From positions 1 to 64,000 of the forward strand of contig CANQUV010000008.1 in the NCBI GenBank assembly GCA_947627135.1: DNA of 64,000 nucleotides. The letters are read 5' to 3'. Below the pieces are notes generated by a model. That model searched no databases, was not told the origin of the DNA, and worked only from the letters and a program-made list of their open reading frames with translations. The position numbers and the translations under genes were made by a program. Of the stretch, positions 42,035 through 51,536 are shown one piece after another; the stretch's first letter is position 1, and each line of letters starts with the position of its first letter. The DNA comes from an uncultured Clostridia bacterium (GTDB lineage: Bacteria; Bacillota; Clostridia; Oscillospirales; Acutalibacteraceae).

Positions 42035-42362
42035 AGTAAATTAAACTTTTGTTTATATAAATTGTAGCATATAAAATTTATTATGTGAAGTATTTTTACT
42101 ATTTTTGTAACAATTTACAATTTTTGGTTATTTATTTGTATAATATATCTAATAAATATTTTTAATTAAGAAAATTTAGAAATAGTTTTACACAATACAT
42201 ACCATGTTAGATTTATTATAAAAGTAAAATAAGTATTATTTTATACTTATACTACACTCCATTTATTTTCTTATAAAATATAAATCATATATTTAGATAT
42301 TCACATTTTGCATATTATATGCTATACTGTATGAGTATATATATTTAGAATGAAGTGATTAA
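42035..42362. other. AT-rich gene-free stretch before proB
   Basis: About 330 bases with very high A+T and no open frame of note. It contains the upstream region of the small dockerin gene and, at its right end, the proB promoter. I see no riboswitch or terminator. Confidence 0.6.
42300..42328 (+). promoter_or_regulatory. promoter of proBA
   Basis: TTCACA (42300-42305), a 17-bp spacer that includes the palindrome GCATATTATATGC, and TATACT (42323-42328); the start codon is 35 bases on. Confidence 0.5.
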
Positions 42363-43154
42363 ATGGAAGAAAATAAAATTGTTGTAAAGGTAGGAACCTC
42401 TACACTGACTTACGAAAATGGAAAAATAAATTACCGACGAATCGAGCATCTTTGCAAGGTACTTGCAGATTTACAAAATCAGGGCAATAAAATAGTTCTT
42501 GTTTCTTCAGGAGCTATCGGAATCGGAGTTGGTAAATTGGGATTAAAACACCGTCCGACAGAAACAAAAGAAAAACAGGCATTAGCTGCAATCGGACAAT
42601 GCGAGCTTATGTTTATGTATGACAAGATATTCGGAGAATACAATCATACGATAGCACAAATTCTTCTTACAAAATACGATGTTGAAACTGTACAGAAGCG
42701 CCAGAATATACTTAATTCAATGGAAACTTTGCTTGACATGGATATAATACCTATAATAAATGAAAACGACACAGTTGCAATTGATGAACTTGAAGGTGCA
42801 AATATAGGTGATAATGATATGCTGTCAGCTATTGTTGCAAAGCTTATTTCTGCGGAAAAGCTGATTATTCTAACTGATATTGACGGTCTTTACGATAAAA
42901 ACCCAAAAACCTGTCCGGATGCAAAAAAGATTGAAGTAGTTGAAGAAATCACAGAAGAAATTATGTCAATGGCAAAAGGGACAGGCTCAAACCGGGGAAC
43001 CGGAGGCATGATAACAAAGTTATCTGCCGCATCTTATGCAACCGAAGCAGATATTGACTGTTATGTAGTAAACGGAGAAGACCCATCTGTATTATACGAT
43101 ATTACAGAGGGGAAAAATATTGGTACATTATTTAAAAGAAGGTGTAGGATATGA
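42363..43154 (+). CDS. proB: glutamate 5-kinase, short form without PUA domain
   Basis: A 263-residue amino-acid kinase that phosphorylates L-glutamate at the start of proline synthesis. VVKVGTSTLTYENGKIN, LVSSGAIGIGVGKLGLKHRP, INENDTVAIDEL and LTDIDGLYDKNP with GTGGMITKLSAASYA are the family motifs. The C-terminal PUA domain of E. coli ProB (367 residues) is absent, as in many Firmicutes. The start overlaps nothing; its stop overlaps proA by 4 bases. Proline feedback control in the kinase domain is likely from the family, not shown here. Confidence 0.95.
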   Translation: MEENKIVVKVGTSTLTYENGKINYRRIEHLCKVLADLQNQGNKIVLVSSGAIGIGVGKLGLKHRPTETKEKQALAAIGQCELMFMYDKIFGEYNHTIAQILLTKYDVETVQKRQNILNSMETLLDMDIIPIINENDTVAIDELEGANIGDNDMLSAIVAKLISAEKLIILTDIDGLYDKNPKTCPDAKKIEVVEEITEEIMSMAKGTGSNRGTGGMITKLSAASYATEADIDCYVVNGEDPSVLYDITEGKNIGTLFKRRCRI

Positions 43155-44395
43155 CTGTTATTGAAACAATGGGAAAAAATGCAAAAGAAGCCGCAAGAGT
43201 TTTAGCGGTTGCAGGGGCATTAAAAAACAAAGCGTTGCAGGCAGTTGCAGACGCATTAATTGAAAACACTGATAAAATTGTAAAAGCAAACGATATAGAT
43301 TTGGAAAACGGTAAAAACGCAGGATTAACTGCATCACTTCTTGACAGGTTAAAGCTTGGCAGCGACAGAATAAAAGCCATGGCTGAAGGAGTAAGAAAGG
43401 TTGCGTCTATTGCAGATCCTGTCGGAACGGTAGTAAGCGGTTACAAAACAGACAACGGAATGGAAATTACAAAAGTAAAGGTACCAATGGGAGTTATTGG
43501 AATCATATACGAAGCACGCCCTAATGTAACGGCAGATGCTGCTGCACTTTGCTTAAAGTCAGGTAATGCAGTAATTTTAAGAGGAGGCAAAGAGGCAATC
43601 AACTCGAATAAAGCGATTGCTGAAATCATGAGAGATGCAGTTGAGCAGGCAGGCCTTCCCAAAGACAGTATTCAGCTGATTGTTGACACTACCAGACAAA
43701 GTTCTGTTGAACTTATGAACTTAACTGATTATCTTGATGTTTTAATACCCAGAGGCGGGGCAGGCTTAATTAAAGCAGTTGTAGAAAATGCAAAGGTACC
43801 TGTTATTGAAACAGGCGTAGGAAACTGTCATGTTTATGTTGATGAAAGCGCCGACCTTGAAATGGCGGCAGATATTATTTATAATGCAAAGACTTCCCGA
43901 CCTTCTGTCTGCAACGCTATTGAAACGATCCTAATAAATAAAAACATAGCAAAAGAAGCCTTACCTAAAATCAAGGCAAGGCTTGATAAAAAAAATGTAG
44001 AAATCAGAGGATGTGAATACACAAGAGAAATACTGGGCAACGATATTATCCCTGCGAGTGATGAGGATTACAAAACAGAATTTCTTGATTATATAATTGC
44101 GTGCAAGGTTGTAGAAAATATCGACAGTGCCATTGAGCATATTGCAAAATACAGCAGTGGTCACAGTGAATGTATAGTTACTGAAAACTATGAAAATGCA
44201 AATAAATTCACATCTGCTGTTGATTCTGCCGCAGTATATGTAAATGCATCCACAAGATTTACTGACGGCGGAGAATTCGGACTGGGTGCAGAAATCGGAA
44301 TATCAACTCAAAAGCTCCACGCAAGAGGACCAATGGGAGTTAATGAACTTACAAGCACAAAGTTCATTATCCGAGGCAACGGACAAATCAGATAA
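43151..44395 (+). CDS. proA: glutamate-5-semialdehyde dehydrogenase (gamma-glutamyl phosphate reductase)
   Basis: A 414-residue NADPH-dependent reductase, second step of proline synthesis. VPMGVIGIIYEARPNVTADA and LCLKSGNAVILRGGKEAINS bind the cofactor; the catalytic cysteine lies in KTSRPSVCNAIETILI, and FTDGGEFGLGAEIGIST is the C-terminal signature. It is coupled to proB by an ATGA overlap. The end overlaps the convergent small gene at 44388 by 8 bases. Confidence 0.97.
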   Translation: MTVIETMGKNAKEAARVLAVAGALKNKALQAVADALIENTDKIVKANDIDLENGKNAGLTASLLDRLKLGSDRIKAMAEGVRKVASIADPVGTVVSGYKTDNGMEITKVKVPMGVIGIIYEARPNVTADAAALCLKSGNAVILRGGKEAINSNKAIAEIMRDAVEQAGLPKDSIQLIVDTTRQSSVELMNLTDYLDVLIPRGGAGLIKAVVENAKVPVIETGVGNCHVYVDESADLEMAADIIYNAKTSRPSVCNAIETILINKNIAKEALPKIKARLDKKNVEIRGCEYTREILGNDIIPASDEDYKTEFLDYIIACKVVENIDSAIEHIAKYSSGHSECIVTENYENANKFTSAVDSAAVYVNASTRFTDGGEFGLGAEIGISTQKLHARGPMGVNELTSTKFIIRGNGQIR

Positions 44396-44774
44396 GAAGA
44401 TAAATAAGTGCTAAAAGCAGGTTTTGATTTGCACCGTCCCCTGCAAGGAGAACAATAAGCAAAAGAATTAAATTTTGTTCTTTGTCCTTTAGAAGAATAT
44501 CTATGGGATTTTTAATATTACTTGTTGTGTTATGATTTATTACATTCCTAGGGATTTCTAAATTTTGAGAGATTTTATTTTCTTTCATATTCTCATCAAT
44601 TTGTTCATGTAATTCATCTGTATTCTGTGTTTTTTGAGGTTCAGCCGCATTTTTTGTGTTTTGAGATTTAGTTGTTACATTAGGCATTTTTTGAGCTCTG
44701 CTTTGATTAACTCTTGACTGCATAGCCTGAACACGTCTCATTGCTTCTTGCTGCATAGGGTCTATTGTTGGCAT
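44388..44774 (-). CDS. unknown protein, Gln/Asn-rich with hydrophobic C-terminus
   Basis: A 128-residue protein. The first 80 residues are polar and probably disordered (Gln, Asn, Ser and Thr-rich, e.g. NVTTKSQNTKNAAEPQKTQN); the last 30 are strongly hydrophobic (NLILLLIVLLAGDGANQNLL then LALIYLLI), like a tail anchor or paired membrane helices. It has AGGAGG at its start. It is the third of three small minus-strand genes in a row (10-base gap to the next), probably one operon. I do not recognise it. Confidence 0.75.
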   Translation of the reverse strand: MPTIDPMQQEAMRRVQAMQSRVNQSRAQKMPNVTTKSQNTKNAAEPQKTQNTDELHEQIDENMKENKISQNLEIPRNVINHNTTSNIKNPIDILLKDKEQNLILLLIVLLAGDGANQNLLLALIYLLI

Positions 44775-44784
44775 GGCTTACCTC

Positions 44785-45150
44785 CTAAAACAAACCGCCG
44801 TTTTTTAAAAGCGGCAAAACTTTCATAAATTGGAGCATTCTTTTTGCATCATCAAGTTTTTTTCTTTTTTCTTCACTTAAAAACGGACGCAACGCCATTA
44901 AAAGACGTGTTGTTTCATCTTCCTGCTTTACCATATTTAAAATCGGCATTATTTTTGTTATACTTGAAAGTGTGTCATTTCCTAAAAGTGAGGTTAAATC
45001 ATTTTGAGGTACTTCAGGCAACTTAGGTTTTTCTTCCGAAGCATTCAAATTACTATTGGAAAGTCCAAGCTGTTCTCCAAGACTTTGGATCTGCTTAAGT
45101 GCCTCCGGGTCAGACATTATCTGACTAATTGCGTTTTGTAAATCGTCCAT
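44785..45150 (-). CDS. unknown small soluble protein
   Basis: A 121-residue, probably helical protein. It opens with MDDLQNAISQIMSDPEALKQ, a pattern reminiscent of short helical repeats in co-chaperone-like STI1 domains, and continues with LSSITKIMPILNMVKQEDET and LLMALRPFLSEEKRKKLDDA. No catalytic motif or membrane span is seen. It sits between two other small genes, 2 bases after the first. Family members I recall from Ruminococcaceae are annotated as hypothetical. Confidence 0.7.
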   Translation of the reverse strand: MDDLQNAISQIMSDPEALKQIQSLGEQLGLSNSNLNASEEKPKLPEVPQNDLTSLLGNDTLSSITKIMPILNMVKQEDETTRLLMALRPFLSEEKRKKLDDAKRMLQFMKVLPLLKNGGLF

Positions 45151-45152
45151 AA

Positions 45153-45404
45153 TTATTTGTTGTTCTTATCCCCGAATTTTTTAATTAAAGCCTGTGCCTG
45201 CGGAGTTTGCAAAAGCTTTTTTGTAGTTTCGGGATCATTTAAAATATTTTTTATTTTATTAGCCTGTTGTGGGTCTAACCCTTTTAAAATTTTATTTACT
45301 TCACTTTCATTTGGCACAGCTGACGCCTGTTTCGGATCTTTATTCAACTTTTGAGTTAAATTATTTACAATTCTGTTAATCTGATCTTGATTACTGTTAT
45401 TCAT
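45153..45404 (-). CDS. unknown small helical protein
   Basis: An 83-residue polar protein. It contains VNKILKGLDPQQANKIKNIL and DPETTKKLLQTPQAQALIKK, again two short helical segments with a DP turn like the neighbouring gene product, so the two may be related. The GAGGTG site upstream supports the start. First gene of the three-gene unit, divergent from the phosphodiesterase gene at 45464. Function unknown. Confidence 0.7.
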   Translation of the reverse strand: MNNSNQDQINRIVNNLTQKLNKDPKQASAVPNESEVNKILKGLDPQQANKIKNILNDPETTKKLLQTPQAQALIKKFGDKNNK

Positions 45405-45463
45405 AAATAAACACCTCGTTTAATATTATGCAGGAATTATAAAATATATGAAAGGTTATTTAT

Positions 45464-45931
45464 ATGAGAATACTTGTTGTTTCTGATACACATGGAGATT
45501 TATATTCTTTACAAAAAGCCGTAATACAGCAACCCTCTGCGGAAGTTGTAATTCACTGCGGAGACGGCGAAGAACAGGCACAATGGATAAAAGATAATTA
45601 TAAAAATAAAATGGTTATAACCGTTAAGGGTAACTGCGACTGGGGCAGCAGCTTAAATGTAGTCGAAGAAATAACTTTGGATGGCAAAAAAATACTTATT
45701 ACCCACGGACATTTATTCAATGCAAAATCAACCTATCAAAATTTGTTTTATGAAGCAAAGGATAAAAAAGCAGATATTGTATGCTTTGGACATACACATA
45801 CACCAACGGAAATATACGAAGACGGAATATATCTTTTTAATCCCGGAAGCTGCAGCGGTTACGGCGCAACCTACGGATACATTGATATTACACCGCAGGG
45901 GATAGTAACAAATACTTTAAAAGTCGTGTGA
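45464..45931 (+). CDS. YfcE/MJ0936-type metallophosphoesterase
   Basis: A 155-residue phosphodiesterase. All metal motifs are present: SDTHGD near the N-terminus, HCGDGEEQ, KGNCDWG, ITHGH and FGHTHTP. These small enzymes hydrolyse phosphodiester model substrates; the natural substrate is not known. Length and start are standard. It precedes holB on the same strand by about 65 bases. Confidence 0.92.
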   Translation: MRILVVSDTHGDLYSLQKAVIQQPSAEVVIHCGDGEEQAQWIKDNYKNKMVITVKGNCDWGSSLNVVEEITLDGKKILITHGHLFNAKSTYQNLFYEAKDKKADIVCFGHTHTPTEIYEDGIYLFNPGSCSGYGATYGYIDITPQGIVTNTLKVV

Positions 45932-46000
45932 AATATTGCCTGTGGAATTTTAAAGTAAAATATGATAGAATACAGTTAGTAAAAGCACGGAGGTGTGATT

Positions 46001-46861
46001 TTGAATTTTCTTGATTTTAATATTAATTCTATGTTGAAAGAAGAATTACAGTCCCTAGAAAATCAAAATAAACTTCCCCACGCTATTATAATAAACGGCG
46101 GAAACGAAGAGGAAAGACTTAACACAGCAATTTTGCTTTCAATGTGGGCAACCTGTCGGGAGAGCGGAGAAATACCCTGCGGAAAATGCAAATCCTGTAT
46201 AAACGCTAGGGCAAAAAACCACGAAGATGTTTATTTTGCAAAAAGCTTTGGAAAAACAGAAATATATAATGCAGAAGAAATGAAGCAGATAGCAAAAGAT
46301 ACTATTTTAAAGGCAAATTCAGCAAGAAACAAAGTATATATTTTTCTAAATGCCGATAAATCAATGCCTCCCATTTCACAGAATATGTTTTTAAAAACTC
46401 TTGAAGAACCGCCGGAAAATGTGTTGTTTATTCTTACAACACAAAACAGCAAAGCACTGCTTTCAACAATTTTATCAAGGGCAACAGTTTTTAATATACC
46501 TATAAAGGACAGCTTTCAGGCAGAAAACATTGAGCTTGCCAAAAACATAGTACAAGGGATAATAAATCCAATGGAAATAGATTTGCTTTACGCAACAGGA
46601 AAACTTACAAAAAAGCAGACTGCATTAGAAGTATTACCTGTTGTATCAAGGCTGTTAAGAGACGGAATAGCCTGTTCAATAGGAAGCGAATGTACCCTTG
46701 ATGAAGATACAGGCAAAATTTTAGCAAAAAGACTTACAAAATCACGCCTTATAAGACTTATTGAACTTAACGAAAAGGCTATTGTTAAAATAAATCAAAA
46801 TGTAAACTTAAATTTGCTTGCCACATGGCTATGCGGAGAATACAGGAGGATTTCATGGTAG
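46001..46861 (+). CDS. holB: DNA polymerase III subunit delta prime
   Basis: A 286-residue clamp-loader subunit. The start is taken as TTG at 46001 because GGAGG is 7 bases upstream; a GTG at 45995 would be too close. The AAA+ domain has a degenerate P-loop (IIINGGNEEERLNTAI), a zinc module CRESGEIPCGKCKSC, and NADKSMPPISQNMFLKTLEE followed by an SRC-like LSRATVF. The end overlaps ricT by 7 bases, a conserved holB-ricT pairing. Confidence 0.9.
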   Translation: MNFLDFNINSMLKEELQSLENQNKLPHAIIINGGNEEERLNTAILLSMWATCRESGEIPCGKCKSCINARAKNHEDVYFAKSFGKTEIYNAEEMKQIAKDTILKANSARNKVYIFLNADKSMPPISQNMFLKTLEEPPENVLFILTTQNSKALLSTILSRATVFNIPIKDSFQAENIELAKNIVQGIINPMEIDLLYATGKLTKKQTALEVLPVVSRLLRDGIACSIGSECTLDEDTGKILAKRLTKSRLIRLIELNEKAIVKINQNVNLNLLATWLCGEYRRISW

Positions 46862-47721
46862 AAGTAATCGGCGTAAGATTTAAAGATGTGGGCAAAGTAT
46901 ATTATTTTGACCCCGGTGAACATAAATTAAGCATTGACGATATGGTAATTGTAGAAACTGCAAGAGGGATCGAGTGCGGAACAGTTGCCCTTGAAAATAA
47001 GGAAGTATCGGAAGAAAGCATATCATCACCTTTAAAGCCTCTTATCAGAATTGCAACACCGGAAGATTTAAAACATTTAGAAGAAAACAGAGAAAAAGAG
47101 AAAAAGGCATTTAGTATTTGCGAGCAAAAGATTGCAGAGAACAAACTTGATATGAAGCTTGTAAATGTTGAATACACATTTGACAACAGTAAAATCTTAT
47201 TTTATTTTACAGCTGAAGGCAGGGTAGATTTTAGAACATTGGTAAAAGATCTTGCGTCTGTTTTCAGAACAAGAATTGAGCTTAGACAAATAGGTGTTCG
47301 GGATGAAGCAAAAATGCTGGGAGGACTTGGAATTTGCGGAAAGCCGTTTTGCTGCAGCAGTTTTCTGGGAGAATTTCAGCCGGTATCAATTAAAATGGCG
47401 AAAGAGCAGGGACTTTCTCTGTCACCCGTTAAGATATCCGGCACCTGCGGAAGACTTATGTGCTGTCTCAAATACGAACAGGAAGCATATACAGACCTTT
47501 TAAAGAGAACGCCAAAGATAGGAGCAATTGTTAATACTCCCGACGGAAAGGGACTTGTTGTAGATAACAACCTTATTGCAGGAACATTAAAGGTAAAGCT
47601 TAATAATACACCGGAAGATGCGGCACCTACTTCATATACCGTAAAGCAGGTAAAAATTCTTAAAGACGGTTATATCAAGATTGATAAGAAAGAGCTGGAA
47701 GAATTTAAGGGACTAGAATAA
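46855..47721 (+). CDS. ricT: RicT/PSP1 family protein (YaaT)
   Basis: A 288-residue protein from the ATG at 46855, preceded by AGGAGG. It carries the PSP1 domain: VGKVYYFDPGEHKLSIDDMV, then FTAEGRVDFRTLVKDLASVF and GICGKPFCCSSFLGEFQPVS, with SGTCGRLMCCLKYE further on. The cysteines bind Fe-S clusters in the B. subtilis RicAFT complex, which promotes RNase Y processing and affects sporulation and competence. The family match is firm; RicA and RicF were not seen in the window. Confidence 0.93.
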   Translation: MVEVIGVRFKDVGKVYYFDPGEHKLSIDDMVIVETARGIECGTVALENKEVSEESISSPLKPLIRIATPEDLKHLEENREKEKKAFSICEQKIAENKLDMKLVNVEYTFDNSKILFYFTAEGRVDFRTLVKDLASVFRTRIELRQIGVRDEAKMLGGLGICGKPFCCSSFLGEFQPVSIKMAKEQGLSLSPVKISGTCGRLMCCLKYEQEAYTDLLKRTPKIGAIVNTPDGKGLVVDNNLIAGTLKVKLNNTPEDAAPTSYTVKQVKILKDGYIKIDKKELEEFKGLE

Positions 47722-47792
47722 TAAAAATGCTTTATATACTTTTTTACAAAAATAAGTAAAAAGATTTTACATACTTTTTTTCACTAAAGTAA

Positions 47793-47820
47793 TTGCATTT
47801 TATTTAAAATATGCTAAAAT
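47793..47820 (+). promoter_or_regulatory. ferredoxin promoter
   Basis: TTGCAT (47793-47798), a 16-bp spacer and TAAAAT (47815-47820), 32 bases before the start codon, with AAAGGAGG in between. Confidence 0.6.
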
Positions 47821-47852
47821 GAAAGTACAAACTAAAAGGAGGTTATTTTACC

Positions 47853-48023
47853 ATGGCTTATGTAATTAGTGATGATTGCATCCAGTGCGGCGCATGCGAG
47901 GCTGAATGTCCTTGTTCTGCTATCTCTGAAGGTGACGGCAAATATGTAATTGATGCAGATGCATGTGTTGACTGCGGTTCATGCGCAAGCGTATGTCCTG
48001 TTGGCGCTCCTAAAGAGGGTTAA
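47853..48023 (+). CDS. 2[4Fe-4S] clostridial-type ferredoxin
   Basis: A 56-residue ferredoxin with both cluster motifs: CIQCGACEAECPC and CVDCGSCASVCPVG, each CxxCxxCxxxC plus the shared fourth cysteine of the pseudo-symmetric pair (the first motif has CPC in place of the usual CPV). It is the standard low-potential electron carrier for hydrogenase and pyruvate:ferredoxin oxidoreductase in anaerobes. It is a single-gene unit with its own promoter and a very strong terminator, so it is likely highly expressed. Confidence 0.97.
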   Translation: MAYVISDDCIQCGACEAECPCSAISEGDGKYVIDADACVDCGSCASVCPVGAPKEG

Positions 48024-48072
48024 TAGAAAAAGTTAAATCCGAAGAATGCAGATACATATTCGGTAAAAATTA

Positions 48073-48125
48073 AAATCCGCCTTAAAGGTACTGCTTTAAA
48101 CAGTGCCTTTGGGCGGATTTTTTAT
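48073..48125 (+). terminator. ferredoxin terminator
   Basis: AAATCCGCC pairs with GGGCGGATTT and an inner GGTACTG with CAGTGCC, followed by T6. It is one of the strongest hairpins in the window. Confidence 0.92.
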
Positions 48126-48200
48126 TTTATGGTAAAACTTTCTCGGATAGGTCAGCCCACCGGCTGCTTTATTATTTTTAATATATATTACAAATTAGTT

Positions 48201-49412
48201 TTAACGTTCTCTCAGTAAAACAGTTAGGTCTATTTTTTCAGAGCGTTTAACGGCACTCCTGCATACAATACTTAATATAATAATAAAGAAAACCAGCAGA
48301 CACAATATATCAACAACTGAAACATTTGCAGTCATTTCCATTAATGTGTTTCCCACCAAGGAATAAAGATAAGGATTTACAACAAGGTAATTCAGCAAAA
48401 CCGTTATTGCTGCTCCATATAAAATTGATATGATTCCGAAAAACAGATGTTCAATAAATACAATGGAAAACAAATGCTTTGACTTATAGCCTAACGATCG
48501 GTACAATGCAAGTTCATTTGTTCTGTTTTTCACGCTGTTTTGCAGGAATATAAAAAGTCCGCTTATAACCATAATGATAAAAACCAGCAACACAGCAAAC
48601 AACAAAATAAGAGCAATATTATATGATTCAGCGTCAACACCAAGCGTTTGTTCTTTAGCTGCCTGTCGAATTAAAGAAATATCACTTGCTGCCTTATCTG
48701 TATTTTTATAGGAATCTACTAATACCGTATATTTAATTTCCCGAGCAACCGTTGAACCTGATTGAGCTATCTTTTCATTTATTTTATCATTACATTTCAG
48801 CAAATCCTTTTGCGGAATAATAATCTGTGTTCCGCTAAACATCGGATCGGAAATATTATATGTTCCCACAACAACTGCATCATAAGTATTTTCGCCTCCG
48901 TAGGAAAACTCAAGATTTTTTCCGATTAAATCTTCTCCGTTGATCTTTTCTATTTTATTATTTGCATTGTTAAAAACTCTTATTTCTTCAGGAACGATCG
49001 CAACACTAGTTTCAGTTTCATCAAAAACTCTGCCTAATGTAATATTAATGGAATAACCGTTATGTAAGAAATCTAAAGTATATTCTCCATGTAAAGCACC
49101 AGACTTTTCTCTGACCGATATAACATCTGGTTTTAAATATATATCGGATATATGTTCAATTTCTTTAATTGCAGACAAATCTTTATCAATGTCCTGCTGA
49201 GGTGTATTTGATGAAAAGCTTATAGAAAGCTCTCTGTTAAAAATATGGTTATTTATTTTATTTTCAATATTATCTCTTAAAGGAAAAATCAAACACACGG
49301 ACAAAAGTATAATAACAGTAGAAAGAATAATAAAAAAACAAAAAAGTCCAGTGGACAGTTTTCTTGAAAAAACAGAAGCTTTTATCAGCATAAAAAAGTT
49401 TTTAATTTTCAT
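48201..49412 (-). CDS. ABC transporter permease, MacB/FtsX type
   Basis: A 403-residue permease: span 1 at about 20-45 (STGLFCFFIILSTVIILLSV), a long extracytoplasmic MacB-like domain (about 45-270), and three further spans in the FtsX domain (ALILLFAVLLVFIIMVISG; NELALYRSLGYKSKHLFSIV links two). The last residues RSEKIDLTVLLRER are cytoplasmic. It overlaps the ATPase gene by 11 bases. Together with the second permease at 50.1 kb it forms one exporter of the type used for peptides, lipoproteins or antibiotics. The substrate is unknown. Confidence 0.88.
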   Translation of the reverse strand: MKIKNFFMLIKASVFSRKLSTGLFCFFIILSTVIILLSVCLIFPLRDNIENKINNHIFNRELSISFSSNTPQQDIDKDLSAIKEIEHISDIYLKPDVISVREKSGALHGEYTLDFLHNGYSINITLGRVFDETETSVAIVPEEIRVFNNANNKIEKINGEDLIGKNLEFSYGGENTYDAVVVGTYNISDPMFSGTQIIIPQKDLLKCNDKINEKIAQSGSTVAREIKYTVLVDSYKNTDKAASDISLIRQAAKEQTLGVDAESYNIALILLFAVLLVFIIMVISGLFIFLQNSVKNRTNELALYRSLGYKSKHLFSIVFIEHLFFGIISILYGAAITVLLNYLVVNPYLYSLVGNTLMEMTANVSVVDILCLLVFFIIILSIVCRSAVKRSEKIDLTVLLRER

Positions 49413-50082
49413 TTTTGTTTTCCTCTAAAATGCCGTCTTTCATTACATATACCTTATCGGCAAAATTAATAACAGCGTCATTGTGACTTACTACAAGTAC
49501 ACCCTTGCCTGAATCAGACAATTTTTTAAGTTCTTCAAAAATCATTATTTCATTTTTACTGTCAAGATTTCCTGTTGGCTCGTCTGCCAAAATAAAATCA
49601 GGGTCATTAGCCATAGCTCTTGCTATGGCTACTCTCTGCTGTTCACCGCCTGAAAGCTCTGATGGGTAATGATCTTTTCTTTGAGTAAGACCTACCTTTT
49701 CAATAAGCTCCATAGCTTTTTTCTGCATTTCGCTTTTGTTTTTATACTTATCATTTATAAGCATAGGTACCATAATATTTTCATACAGTTTTAGATGAGA
49801 ATTAAGATGAAATGCCTGAAATACAAAGCCTAAAGATTTCATACGAATATCTGCAAGCTTATTTTTATCAATATTTGAAACATCATCACCGTTTATGATT
49901 ACAGAACCGGATGTACAGACATCAAGCAAACCTGCAATTTGCAGTAATGTACTTTTTCCGCTGCCCGACTGTCCCATAACTACAATAAATTCACCCTGAT
50001 TTACAGTAAGTGAAACATTGTTAAGGGCACACACCTCATTGTTGTATATTTTTGAAACATTTTTAAGCTGTATTGTATTCAT
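49402..50082 (-). CDS. ABC transporter ATP-binding protein, MacB/LolD type
   Basis: A 226-residue ATPase. Walker A is [20 protein letters not shown], the signature [20 protein letters not shown], and Walker [15 protein letters not shown]; the H-loop is VVSHND. The MacB/LolD-type sequence fits the two flanking FtsX-like permeases. It lies 23 bases downstream of the first permease and overlaps the second, so the three are one operon. Confidence 0.93.
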   Translation of the reverse strand: MNTIQLKNVSKIYNNEVCALNNVSLTVNQGEFIVVMGQSGSGKSTLLQIAGLLDVCTSGSVIINGDDVSNIDKNKLADIRMKSLGFVFQAFHLNSHLKLYENIMVPMLINDKYKNKSEMQKKAMELIEKVGLTQRKDHYPSELSGGEQQRVAIARAMANDPDFILADEPTGNLDSKNEIMIFEELKKLSDSGKGVLVVSHNDAVINFADKVYVMKDGILEENKNEN

Positions 50083-50105
50083 AATTTTATCTCCTTAATT
50101 AAACA

Positions 50106-51464
50106 CTATGTTTCATTCATAGCGTCTTTAGGCTGTATTTTATTCAGCTTTTTAAGTGTAATTACCTGACAAATTGTAGGTACAATTATGGCAATTGCAA
50201 GTGAAATTGCTAAAAATATTAAAAAATCAAACCAATTTACAACATATATACGGCTGTCGTACGACCTATATGTATTTATAAAGTTTACTACGGCTGTGAT
50301 AATTGCAGATATTCCTGCTCCTATCAAAAATGCACGAAGAGTTACTGCAATCTGTTCATAGTATAAGGTAAAAAAGATCTGTTTGTCTTTATAGCCTATC
50401 GACTTTAGCAGACCGATCTCACCCTTCCGGTCAAGCAAAGAATTTACGGAAGACTGCATGATATTTATTATACTTAAAATAACCGCTGCTATTGTTAAAA
50501 ATATACTCGCAGCACTGAATATTGCCGATATTGTAAAAATTGCCGGTTTCATATGATATTCACTATCAAAATCGTGAAAAATATTTAATTCAGTCAATTT
50601 ATTCATAACATAATCAAGATTATCATAATCATCAACTAAAACATAATAGTCTCTCATACTGGAATCATATAACCATTTTCCAATATCGTTGTCGGGAGAA
50701 TATTCAACTCCGCTGGCATCAAAAGCCATTTGTTCAATAAGTCTGCCTGTTTCTTCTGATACAAAAACACTATTAGGATAACCGTCACTTGTTGGGATTT
50801 CTCTGTAAACTCCCACAATTTTTAACTTATATTCAAGGGCAGGCAGATATAATATTTCATGCAAAACTCCATCTGTATTATAGAAAGTTTCATAGTGATC
50901 AAAAGTCGGTTTTACAGTAAGAGTTTTTCCGATCAGACTTTCTCCGTCAAGATAATCAACATCTCCTGCAAACTCATATTCATCATCAAAAGGATAAAAG
51001 CGGTCAGGAACTATGCAACTGAATTCGGGGCTCTCATCTAAAGTTTTTCCCGCAACTACACTCTTTTTACGGCTGCCGTTTAAGGACCATGCCTCAACCG
51101 TTCCGCCTTTTTCATCTATCTGTTTTTGAAGTTCCTCATCTGTTCCGTTTTTATCGGATATTGTAAGAACGTCAAACATTTCCTCTCTCATACCCTGAAG
51201 CATTTCTACCGATTCAACATGTTCTATTTCTAAAACTTCATTAATTGCCTCCTCATCTAAGGGGCGGTAATACGGAGAAATAGTAAATGTTCTTGCCGAG
51301 GAATCGCTTTTATACTCATTTACTCCATTTGTTATGGCAAGGGAAAAGCTTGATATCAAGGTAAGGCAAATTACAAGTATAACCATAGAAATTAAAACCG
51401 AACTGCTTTTTTTATTACCTTTAATATTAGCATTTGCTAAAAAACGTACATTTTTTATTTTCAT
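50106..51464 (-). CDS. ABC transporter permease, MacB/FtsX type
   Basis: A 452-residue permease with the same layout as the other: span 1 at about 20-45 (SSVLISMVILVICLTLISSF), an extracytoplasmic domain to about 300, and three spans in the FtsX domain (AIFSAASIFLTIAAVILSII; then GEIGLLKSIGYKDKQIFFTL). It precedes the ATPase gene by 23 bases. A 16-bp hairpin at 51489-51521 separates it from the small secreted protein gene upstream and may reduce read-through. Confidence 0.88.
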   Translation of the reverse strand: MKIKNVRFLANANIKGNKKSSSVLISMVILVICLTLISSFSLAITNGVNEYKSDSSARTFTISPYYRPLDEEAINEVLEIEHVESVEMLQGMREEMFDVLTISDKNGTDEELQKQIDEKGGTVEAWSLNGSRKKSVVAGKTLDESPEFSCIVPDRFYPFDDEYEFAGDVDYLDGESLIGKTLTVKPTFDHYETFYNTDGVLHEILYLPALEYKLKIVGVYREIPTSDGYPNSVFVSEETGRLIEQMAFDASGVEYSPDNDIGKWLYDSSMRDYYVLVDDYDNLDYVMNKLTELNIFHDFDSEYHMKPAIFTISAIFSAASIFLTIAAVILSIINIMQSSVNSLLDRKGEIGLLKSIGYKDKQIFFTLYYEQIAVTLRAFLIGAGISAIITAVVNFINTYRSYDSRIYVVNWFDFLIFLAISLAIAIIVPTICQVITLKKLNKIQPKDAMNET

Positions 51465-51488
51465 TTAATTAACCTCTAAAATCGGCTT

Positions 51489-51521
51489 TTGCCGACTGCA
51501 GTTTAAAACTGCAATCGGCAA
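51489..51521 (-). promoter_or_regulatory. intergenic hairpin in the ABC transporter operon
   Basis: TTGCCGATTGCAGTTT pairs fully with AAACTGCAGTCGGCAA on the minus strand (one G-U). No strong T run follows, so partial termination or transcript stabilisation is more likely than full stop. Confidence 0.6.
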
Positions 51522-51536
51522 AAAGCAGATATAAAA

